A stretch of DNA of 27,944 nucleotides, taken from NCBI GenBank assembly GCA_030446525.1, contig JAUJNC010000054.1, positions 1 through 27,944 of the forward strand, in the 5' to 3' direction. This stretch comes from Armatimonadaceae bacterium. Its GTDB lineage: Bacteria > Armatimonadota > Armatimonadia > Armatimonadales > Armatimonadaceae. Position numbers and translations under genes: made by a program. The first letter of the stretch is position 1. Each line of letters begins with the position of its first letter. Below are positions 22,087 through 27,944 of the stretch, piece after piece. The notes under the pieces were generated by a model. The model saw only the letters and a list, made by a program, of their open reading frames with translations. It did not search any database and had not been told where the DNA came from.

Positions 22087-24067
22087 TCAGGTAGGCATGA
22101 TGTTGTAACCAACGCCGGTCAGATAACCCAGCGCGACCCAGAGCGTGGCGTTCAGAACGTCACCGACCATCAGCCCCAGGAAGAACGGCAGCGCCGCCCG
22201 GTAGCCTTGCAGCCCGCCATAGCGCGCGATCAGGGTCTTGCACAGCCAGCCCAGAAAGATCGAGAACCAGAGGGTCCGTCCGGAGACGACCGATGCGCCG
22301 ATAAAGCCGATGGGGTGCAGGCCAAAGCCGGTCTGCGCCCGCAGGAGCAGCAGCCCCAGGATGCCGGTAAAGCCGCCCGCGACATGCAGACCGTTGGTCC
22401 ACGCCCCCGGCAGCGGAGCGGAAGCGATATTGCCCAGCATCTGCAGGGGGGCGCACCGGCCCGGTGCGGAACGCCCACGGGTTGGGCAGCGAGTTGGCCC
22501 CCCCGTTATAGTAGGGCAGCCACAGCGACGCCGCCAGCGAAACCGCGAACCCGACGCCCACGGAAGCGGCCATGGCCACAAACAGCGGGCGCAGCGAATG
22601 AAGGTGGCTGCCCTCCTGCGCCTTGGCGCCGCTGAGAAGCTCGGGAAGCAGCAGCTCGCGCGTGTCGCGGTAGAACATGGCCTCTGCCCGCTGGCTCATG
22701 TACCACGGGCCGGGCGCGAAGAGATGCGTCCCCAGCGTCGAGCCGATCGCATCGATCGCGGTGCAGGGAACGGCCATGTAGAGCGTGCCCGCCTGGGTCA
22801 CGATCCAGGCGACGATGACTAGCGAGAGCGTGAGCAGCAGCAGGCTGACGGCGATCAGCAGTGGCGGCACGGTCGCCAGATAGAACCAGAGCGCCATGCC
22901 GCCATAGCTGGCGGCAAGGCCGATCACGGTCGCGCGATAGGAGAGCATCTCCCGGCTGTCGTCGATCACGGGGGCGCGCGGCCCGCCGGCCGCCTTCTCC
23001 CACACGTCGCGCAGGTGGCGCCGCGCCGTCCAGAGCGTCCACGAGAGCAGCGCCAGCGCGCCGCCGAAGGCCTGGAGGGAATGGAACTGCTTCTCGGCCG
23101 GGCTGCCGATGGAGGCGGGCATGTCCCAGTTGTAGAAGGCGCCCAGCAGTATCTCGAATTTGTAGAAGAGGAAGAAGAACCAGAGCGAGAAGGCGACTTC
23201 GGCGGAGAGCAGGTAGGCCAGACCCACGACCAGCGGAAAGAAGAGGACCGGAAACGCCCCCAATTGATTCCACGGAGGCGTGGTCAGGTACTCCTCCAGG
23301 TTAAGGGACGTCTGAACGGACGCGACGGCGGGATAGAGCTGGTGCAAGCCGTTCAGGGTGTGCAGGGCCGTCACGAGCGCGACCGCGAGCCACAGGAGCC
23401 GGCTGCGCAGAAGCGCGTTTACCCCTTTCCCCGGCTCCGGCTCTTCGGCCAGCAGCACGGGAAGCGTCACCAGGGGAAAGACGAACTTCTCGTTCTCGAT
23501 CCACTGCCGCCGCAGCAGGTTCGCCATGCAGAACGAGGCGACGAGAAACAAGAGCGCGAAGAGGCCCCAGCTCAGAAGGGGCGTCGCCCATGCCTCCCAC
23601 GGGATGCGCTCCGCGCCGCGGGGGTAGCCGGTGAAGTAGGCATCGGCGGCCGCCTTGTCGGTGATCTTGAGCCAATCGGGGAGGCCGCCCCAGACGCGCC
23701 GCTCCCACTGGTTCGCGCTGTTGCTGAAGTAGGTCGGGGCGGCGATATGGGGCAGGAAGAAGCGCATCATGCCCGACGATGGCAGTCCGGAGGCGACCAG
23801 GATCAGCGTCCAGATGATAAGCAGCTCGCCCCGGCGGAAGACGGCGCGGGGGGCGAAGCGGCGCAGCAGGGGATTGACCGCGCCGCTCAGCGCCAGCAGC
23901 ACGAAGATGGCACCGATGGGGAACTGGTTGCCTGCCAGGTATGTCGCCGCGATCTTATAGTCGTTGTAGGGGGTGACGGCGCACAGCAGAGCGGCAAGGG
24001 CGATGCCGATCAGCACGGCGCGCCGGCTGATCGGGCTGCGCTGCCGCATCCGGGAAGCTGCCGCCAT
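22087..24067 (-). CDS. DUF6785/DUF6784-like polytopic membrane protein, one frameshift
   Basis: About 659 residues if one frameshift is repaired. The start ATG at 24067 overlaps the Rieske stop (TAATG). Residues after MRQRSPISRRAVLIGIALAA form about 14 membrane helices. Legible family-type blocks are YKIAATYLAGNQFPIGAIFV, RRGELLIIWTLILVASGLPS, SLWFFFLFYKFEILLGAFYN, FAPGPWYMSQRAEAMFYRDT and GANSLPNPWAF. The first frame fails at about 22450 in a GGGGGG run, and the last 120 residues (MLGNIASAPLPGAWTNGLHV to GYLTGVGYNIMPT) are in the next frame. Proteins of this kind are frequent in Armatimonadota and Planctomycetota and look like transporters; substrate unknown. As third gene of the operon it could import or export the amidohydrolase substrate (inference). 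Confidence 0.75.
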
Positions 24068-24555
24068 TAGAGGAGAACCACGATATCGCCGTTCTCGTCC
24101 ACCTCGCAGGCGTAGGTGGCGACCCGACTGTTCTTGTCGTAGAGGGCCTTGCCGGTGACAACGTCGAACTCCCAGCCGTGCCAGGGGCAGCGCAGGATGC
24201 GCCCGGCAAGGTCCGGCTTGAACTCGAAGACCTCGCTGGGGCGGTGCGTCCCGTGCAGCTTCCCGGCGCACAGCGGCGCGCCCAGGTGCGGGCAGACGTT
24301 CTTGAGGGCGTAGAACTTGCCCCCGATGTTGAACACGCCGAGGGAGACGCCTTCCTCCTCGACGATGCGCTTCTCGCCCGGCTTCAGTTCGTCGGCGGCG
24401 CAGACGACGATCCGGCCGCGCTGGCGCGCCTTGGGCGGCTTGGCCTCGTCGATGATGCGGAAGGCGTGGTCGAGGGCCGCGTTTTCCGTGCCGTAGCCAT
24501 CATCTATCGTGAAACCGAGCGGTTCGCCGGCCGTCTTGTCCCCTTGTTCGGTCAT
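24067..24555 (-). CDS. Rieske [2Fe-2S] ferredoxin-type protein
   Basis: A 162-residue soluble Rieske protein. It carries CPHLGAPLC and CPWHGWEFDV, the two C-x-H / C-x-x-H loops that hold the [2Fe-2S] cluster, about 50 residues apart. The first 45 residues are an acidic/basic extension (ENAALDHAFRIIDEAKPPKA). There is no signal peptide or membrane anchor, so it is cytoplasmic and resembles the electron carriers or small subunits of ring-hydroxylating oxygenase systems. No catalytic oxygenase alpha subunit is in the window. It starts 6 bp after the amidohydrolase stop and its stop overlaps the membrane protein start: tight translational coupling. Confidence 0.9.
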   Translation of the reverse strand: MTEQGDKTAGEPLGFTIDDGYGTENAALDHAFRIIDEAKPPKARQRGRIVVCAADELKPGEKRIVEEEGVSLGVFNIGGKFYALKNVCPHLGAPLCAGKLHGTHRPSEVFEFKPDLAGRILRCPWHGWEFDVVTGKALYDKNSRVATYACEVDENGDIVVLL

Positions 24556-24561
24556 CCTCGG

Positions 24562-25644
24562 TTACTCCTTTGCCGCCACCCTTGCCCGCACCTGCTCCCG
24601 CGCGGGCAGGCCGTAGAGCGCGGCGGCGTTGTCGTAGAAGATGCGGCGCTTCAGGTCTTCGGACATCCGGCGGGGGAAGATGCGCCGAGGGTCATCGAAG
24701 TCCCAGTGCGGGAAGTCCGAGGCGAAGCAGACGGTTTTCTCCGCCTGGATCATGCCGAAGATCTGCAGCAGGTGCTCGGGGTCGTCCGGCTCCTCCAGCG
24801 GCTGCGTCGTCAGACGAAGCTGCTCGACGATGTACTCCGACGGCGCCTTCTTCAGCCAGGGGGTGAGGCTCCGGAGCGCCTTGAAGTTCTTGTCCAGCCG
24901 CCACATCGTGTGCGCCAGCCAGGCGATACCCCCCTCCACCAGCACCAGCTTCAGGCCGGGGAAGGATTCGAACGCCCCCTCCGTCACCATGCTGATGAGG
25001 TGCGCCTGGAAGGTGAGCGGAATGCCGCTATGCCATTCGAAGTAGTTCGACGGCCTGCCGACGGGCGTGGACGAGCGCAGAGCGCCCTCTTTGCCCGGGT
25101 GCAGCGCGAACGGCAGGCGCATCTCCTCGCACGCTTCGTAGACGGGGAAGTAGCGGCGATGGCCATAGAGATCGGCGCTTTCGCCGCTCACGACCACCTG
25201 CACCATCTGTCGGTGCGCGCCCACCCGACGGATCTCTTTCGCCGCCTCTTTCGGGTCGCTCAAGTTCACGCAGACCGAGCCGAGGAAGCGGGCGTCGGCC
25301 TCCAGCCACTCAGCGATCTGCCAGTCGTTCCAGGCGCGGGCCTGGGCGGAACCGACGTCGATGTTATTCGTCAGGCTGACACCGATCCCTGGGGGCTGGA
25401 GCACGCCATACACGATGCCGTAGCGGTCGAAGAGGCCACGAGCGACCTCCCGCGGATCGGTGCAGGCGGCATCGCGCCGGTTCACGCCGAACGGGTTAGC
25501 GTAGCCGGTTCCTGGCTGTCCGCCCAGCCCCTGCTTCATCGCTTCGTGGAACGCCTTGGGCAGATACGGCTCGATGGGGTGCTCGCGCGACGCCGAAGGG
25601 TGGACATCGCAGTCAATGATCGGCAGGTCGTCTGGCATGTTCAC
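24562..25644 (-). CDS. Amidohydrolase 2 family (ACMSD-like) metal-dependent hydrolase or decarboxylase
   Basis: A 360-residue TIM-barrel enzyme of the amidohydrolase-2 family, whose members hydrolyse C-N bonds or decarboxylate aromatic acids. The metal motif is at the N-terminus (IIDCDVHPSA, D-x-H form). Later blocks are RLPFALHPGKEG (barrel His), ESFPGLKLVLVEGGIAWLAH (conserved E-G-G-x-x-W) and VCFASDFPHWDFDDP (S-D-x-P-H-x-D with catalytic Asp). It ends AALYGLPA, the usual family tail. The start is GTG 25644 or ATG 25638, with GAGGAA upstream; both fit. First gene of the amidohydrolase-Rieske-membrane protein operon. The Rieske partner suggests an aromatic or related acid substrate, but this is inference. 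Confidence 0.9.
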   Translation of the reverse strand: MNMPDDLPIIDCDVHPSASREHPIEPYLPKAFHEAMKQGLGGQPGTGYANPFGVNRRDAACTDPREVARGLFDRYGIVYGVLQPPGIGVSLTNNIDVGSAQARAWNDWQIAEWLEADARFLGSVCVNLSDPKEAAKEIRRVGAHRQMVQVVVSGESADLYGHRRYFPVYEACEEMRLPFALHPGKEGALRSSTPVGRPSNYFEWHSGIPLTFQAHLISMVTEGAFESFPGLKLVLVEGGIAWLAHTMWRLDKNFKALRSLTPWLKKAPSEYIVEQLRLTTQPLEEPDDPEHLLQIFGMIQAEKTVCFASDFPHWDFDDPRRIFPRRMSEDLKRRIFYDNAAALYGLPAREQVRARVAAKE

Positions 25645-25670
25645 AGATAATGGTTCCTCGACGATCAGGA

Positions 25671-25715
25671 CCGACGAAGAGAGGGCCCCTCGGTGAGGAG
25701 AGGGCCATCTGTCGG
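25671..25715 (-). promoter_or_regulatory. Hairpin between pseudopilin and amidohydrolase genes
   Basis: Outer stem CCGAC / GTCGG and inner stem GGCCCCTC / GAGGGCC (one bulge) lie between the pilin stop at 25725 and the amidohydrolase start. No T run follows on the minus strand, so full termination is doubtful. It could attenuate transcription or stabilise processed mRNA, making the pseudopilin and the enzymes unequally expressed. Confidence 0.4.
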
Positions 25716-25724
25716 TTACGGGAT

Positions 25725-26519
25725 TTAGTAGCGGTTCCAGAGGAGGTACTTATCGCGTCCGTCGACATTGCCGGGCCGGGTGGTATCGTTCAGATTGGCG
25801 CCGTCCTCCGTGGCCGCCTCCACGAACGCCGCGCCGGGTTTGAGCGCTTTCGCGTGGCCGTCGAGAAAGGCGAAGGTGGCGAGACCGTCCAGCGGGTACG
25901 ACGCGCTGGTGGTGCCGCAGTTCTGAACGGCGACGGTCATCCGGTTCGTGGCATGATGGCGGAACATCGGGACGACAACCGGGTTGGTGACCGCCGGGTT
26001 GGCCTGTATCTCTTTGGGCGGGATGCGGAACATGATCCAGCCGTTGCAGTTGTTGTACCCGGTGTCGCCGACGGTAATGGTTTCGGCGGGCTTGGCGATG
26101 GCCGCAAGGGAGTAGCCGGATTCACCCGCGGTATTGGCGTTCATGCCGTCCAGATGGCCCGCCCAGCCGTAGCCGGATTTGTTGTCGTCAAATTTCCCGG
26201 TCAGTTTGCTGTCGGGCAGATTCGGGCAGGTGAAGACCTGGTAGTTTTTGACATAGGGGCCGATCTGATGAAACCAGCGCCCCCGTTGCCCTGCATTGTA
26301 GCCCGCGGTCGGCAGGGTCTCGTCATAGTCCTGCGCGTACTGCAGGACGGCCAGCGAGATCTGTTTCAAATTGCTCAGGCACGCGGCCATTCGGGCTTTC
26401 TCCCTGGCCTGGGCGAAGACAGGAAAAAGGATAGCAGCGAGGATCGCTATTATGGCGATGACCACGAGCAGCTCGATCAGCGTGAAGCCTTTGCTTCGTC
26501 GGCAGGAAGACGACCACAT
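25725..26519 (-). CDS. Type II secretion/type IV pseudopilin-like protein
   Basis: A 264-residue prepilin-like protein. Start ATG 26519 with AAAGGA upstream. A short basic leader ([11 protein letters not shown]) precedes the prepilin-peptidase site G-F and [20 protein letters not shown], with the Glu at +5. [20 protein letters not shown] and [13 protein letters not shown] follow, typical of the numerous secreted pseudopilins of Armatimonadota. The C-terminal domain has paired cysteines (FTCPN, YNNCNGW) and [13 protein letters not shown], the H-x motif region common to DUF1559-type tails. It would be processed at the membrane and assembled or exposed outside. Function unknown. Confidence 0.9.
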   Translation of the reverse strand: MWSSSCRRSKGFTLIELLVVIAIIAILAAILFPVFAQAREKARMAACLSNLKQISLAVLQYAQDYDETLPTAGYNAGQRGRWFHQIGPYVKNYQVFTCPNLPDSKLTGKFDDNKSGYGWAGHLDGMNANTAGESGYSLAAIAKPAETITVGDTGYNNCNGWIMFRIPPKEIQANPAVTNPVVVPMFRHHATNRMTVAVQNCGTTSASYPLDGLATFAFLDGHAKALKPGAAFVEAATEDGANLNDTTRPGNVDGRDKYLLWNRY

Positions 26520-26593
26520 AGTCGATGTCCTTTCATAGCGGGGTATACTGTGCCAATAGATCGGCGCGCCCCCGCTTGACGGAGAATGACCTT

Positions 26594-26622
26594 ATAATAA
26601 CGTACCGTTTGCCGATTGTCTA
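26594..26622 (-). promoter_or_regulatory. Promoter for the pseudopilin gene, minus strand
   Basis: Read on the minus strand, TAGACA (26622-26617) and TATTAT (26599-26594) are 17 bp apart. This leaves a leader of about 70 nt to ATG 26519. Each hexamer matches four or five of six consensus bases. The TTGAC repeats at 26632-26656 lie immediately upstream of its -35, where an activator such as AraC would bind. Confidence 0.6.
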
Positions 26623-26630
26623 TGATCTGG

Positions 26631-26660
26631 ATTGACATTGTTTGACCAATTTTGACGAGG
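26631..26660 (+). repeat. Three TTGAC repeats at exact 10-bp period in the divergent intergenic region
   Basis: ATTGACATTG, TTTGACCAAT and TTTGACGAGG follow each other without a gap, placing TTGAC at 26632, 26642 and 26652. A fourth TTGAC is at 26576-26580. They sit between the divergent AraC-type gene and the pseudopilin promoter. Spacing of one helical turn puts all copies on the same DNA face, as for direct-repeat AraC-family sites. Confidence 0.6.
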
Positions 26661-26666
26661 CCGAAT

Positions 26667-27587
26667 TTGGGATACTCGCTTCACGCCGTGGAACGGATCG
26701 GCAGTCCGTTTGCTATCGTCCACGAGCAGATTATTTTGATCCCGGAAGACGGCAATAACCCGGTCCCGAACTCCTTCCGAAAGCTGATCTTTCTCCTGCA
26801 GGGGGAGTGCCGGCACAGGGTGGTCGGTGCGGCGGGACCGGATGCCGACGTTCTCCTTCGGGCCGGTGACATCCTGATTGTGCCGCACTACTGCGAACAG
26901 CAATATATATCCCTCCATCCCGGAACGGCCTGCCGTCTTCAGGCGCTGCGCCTGGCGTTCGATCCGCACGCGGTTCCACCGCTTCCCCTGACGCACCGCC
27001 GCACGACGGCGCGCGGCGAGGTAGAGACCAGCCTGACCGCGTTCGTACGACACCACTTTCAGGATCTGCGTCATCTGCCGAACGGCCAGGATACGTCGAT
27101 ACGCGAGACGCTGGGGCAGCTGCGCGAGGAGGCGCAGCTGCGCCCGCCCGGCTATCGGCTGCGGGTGCGCGGCCTCTGCACCAGCCTGGTGACGCTGGCA
27201 GCCCGACAGGTGATGCAGGCGACCCGAAGCGGCGTCTCCCCGCTAGAGGAGCGGCCCGACTACCACGTCGGTATGGTCAAGGATTACCTGCTGCGCCACC
27301 TGAACCAGCCGCTTCGCCTCGGCCAGGTCGCCGCCCATGCGCAGCTGAGCGAGGAGTACCTGGCGCGCCTGTTCAAGCAGGTGACGGGGCAGACGGTTTT
27401 CGAGTACGTCCGGCAGATGCGCCTGGAGCAGGCCAAGACCTACCTGGCCGGCTCGGACAGGAACGTGAGCGAGATCGCGCACCTCACCGGCTTCGGGTCT
27501 CTGCCCGTCTTCAGCCGCAACTTCAAGCGCGAGGTCGGCCTGAGTCCCACCGAGTACCGTCGCTACGTGGCGGGTGAGGTGGGGTAA
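26667..27587 (+). CDS. AraC-family transcriptional regulator with cupin-like sensor domain
   Basis: A 306-residue regulator. TTG 26667 is preferred because GAGG lies 6 bp upstream; TTG 26652 is the alternative and falls within the third TTGAC repeat. Residues ~1-110 look like a cupin-type effector domain (IFLLQGECRH, then VLLRAGDILIVPHYCEQQ, with C and H). The C-terminal 100 residues hold the two helix-turn-helix motifs: LRLGQVAAHAQLSEEYLARL with FKQVTGQTVFEYVRQMRLEQ, then VSEIAHLTGFGSLPVFSRNF with FKREVGLSPTEYRR, the AraC signature. It is divergent from the pseudopilin-enzyme cluster and likely controls that cluster and itself. The effector is unknown. Confidence 0.9.
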   Translation: MGYSLHAVERIGSPFAIVHEQIILIPEDGNNPVPNSFRKLIFLLQGECRHRVVGAAGPDADVLLRAGDILIVPHYCEQQYISLHPGTACRLQALRLAFDPHAVPPLPLTHRRTTARGEVETSLTAFVRHHFQDLRHLPNGQDTSIRETLGQLREEAQLRPPGYRLRVRGLCTSLVTLAARQVMQATRSGVSPLEERPDYHVGMVKDYLLRHLNQPLRLGQVAAHAQLSEEYLARLFKQVTGQTVFEYVRQMRLEQAKTYLAGSDRNVSEIAHLTGFGSLPVFSRNFKREVGLSPTEYRRYVAGEVG

Positions 27588-27607
27588 TGGCAAACTGCCC
27601 GTACTTT

Positions 27608-27877
27608 TTAGGGCTCGGACAGGACGTATGCTCGCGGATCGTCGCCTGGAAGAACCGTAAGGTTATCCAAAGCCGCAGCGGTTTGCCGGACGCTTGACGT
27701 ATCGATGCTCTGTCTATACAATACCACGAGACATGAGCCCGGCCCGAACAGGTCGGTGACGTGTACGATGGGGTTGCGGTACTCGCGCCCCCTGTGCGTT
27801 GTCGCGGAGGGATCGGGGACATTCTGCGCCGGCAGACGATGGCGCAGGCGGAAGCTGCGGCCGTAAGCCACATTCAT
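27608..27877 (-). CDS. Small protein of unknown function
   Basis: An 89-residue frame starting at ATG 27877. Sequence features: MNVAYGRSFRLRHRLPAQ, then VTDLFGPGSCLVVLYRQSID and TAAALDNLTVLPGDDPRAYV. It has a mixed charged/hydrophobic core, no signal peptide and no known motif. The upstream DNA is AT-rich with ACC/ATC/AAC triplets, unlike the rest of the window; no good ribosome site is seen. It may be the first gene of something beyond the window or spurious. Confidence 0.4.
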   Translation of the reverse strand: MNVAYGRSFRLRHRLPAQNVPDPSATTHRGREYRNPIVHVTDLFGPGSCLVVLYRQSIDTSSVRQTAAALDNLTVLPGDDPRAYVLSEP

Positions 27878-27944
27878 TTATTTGTTGTTGATGATGGTGG
27901 TTTTGATGTTGTAAAGTGGTGGTATAATCCAGGAGGGCCATATC

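Noticed and set aside
22160..24271. 703-codon version of the membrane protein starting at 24271
   Set aside because: The first 68 codons overlap the Rieske gene and are Arg-rich noise. ATG 24067 coincides with the Rieske stop and begins good membrane-protein sequence.
1..27944. CRISPR arrays, tRNA or rRNA genes
   Set aside because: No regularly spaced repeat series, T-loop/acceptor pattern or rRNA-like conserved sequence was found by eye on either strand.

Overview
This is a GC-rich bacterial window with long intact genes, several GTG and TTG starts and good Shine-Dalgarno sites. The best guess at phylum is Armatimonadota. The reasons are a type IV/II pseudopilin-like protein with the hallmark [18 protein letters not shown]-terminus running into [12 protein letters not shown], a GH123/DUF4091-type secreted protein, and a DUF6785/DUF6784-like polytopic membrane protein. 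These are combined with ordinary housekeeping genes. Planctomycetota is the main alternative. No rRNA, tRNA or CRISPR array was seen.

Region 1 (1-7.8 kb) is a graveyard of mobile DNA. At the left edge a secreted DUF4091-type gene on the minus strand runs abruptly into what reads as the N-terminal part of prmC in another frame. Fragments or damaged copies of at least six transposase families follow: IS6, IS982, IS1, two IS3 types, IS1182 and IS5, with IS630 at the end. The IS1-family element sits inside the IS982 transposase gene, with matching inverted repeats and an 8-bp target duplication. It still carries the A-rich slippery run used for insA-insB' frameshifting. Between the ISs lie a cut fragment of a parallel beta-helix protein and a PIN toxin whose antitoxin keeps only its C-terminus.

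Region 2 (8-15.5 kb) is ordinary chromosome. It holds a zinc-ribbon membrane protein, a small unknown protein, threonyl-tRNA synthetase (without a TGS domain), a CXXCH/TPR periplasmic protein, a Gfo/Idh/MocA oxidoreductase, a diacylglycerol-kinase-family lipid kinase, the first ~32 codons of a lost response regulator, and a GT-C (PIG-V-like) mannosyltransferase. Several promoters with 17-bp spacing and strong terminators frame these genes.

Region 3 (15.5-19.5 kb) contains a decayed pseudopilin, an unknown small ORF and a NarL-type two-component pair. In that pair the histidine kinase is intact and the response regulator is broken by frameshifts.

Region 4 (19.5-22.05 kb) holds an MrfA/YprA-like DEAD-box helicase with a DUF1998 C-terminus. 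It is read in many frames although its motifs are preserved. An IS66 remnant follows.

Region 5 (22-27.9 kb) is a minus-strand cluster: pseudopilin-like protein, amidohydrolase, Rieske protein and DUF6785-like membrane protein. The last three are almost certainly one operon. It lies divergent from an AraC-family regulator, and the shared intergenic region holds TTGAC repeats at exact 10-bp period. The simplest reading, which is inference, is a regulator-controlled module for uptake and breakdown of an unidentified compound.

Frameshifts are concentrated in the ISs, the helicase, the response regulator, the old pilin and one site in the membrane protein. The other large genes are intact. Both real decay and assembly or sequencing error must be kept in mind.
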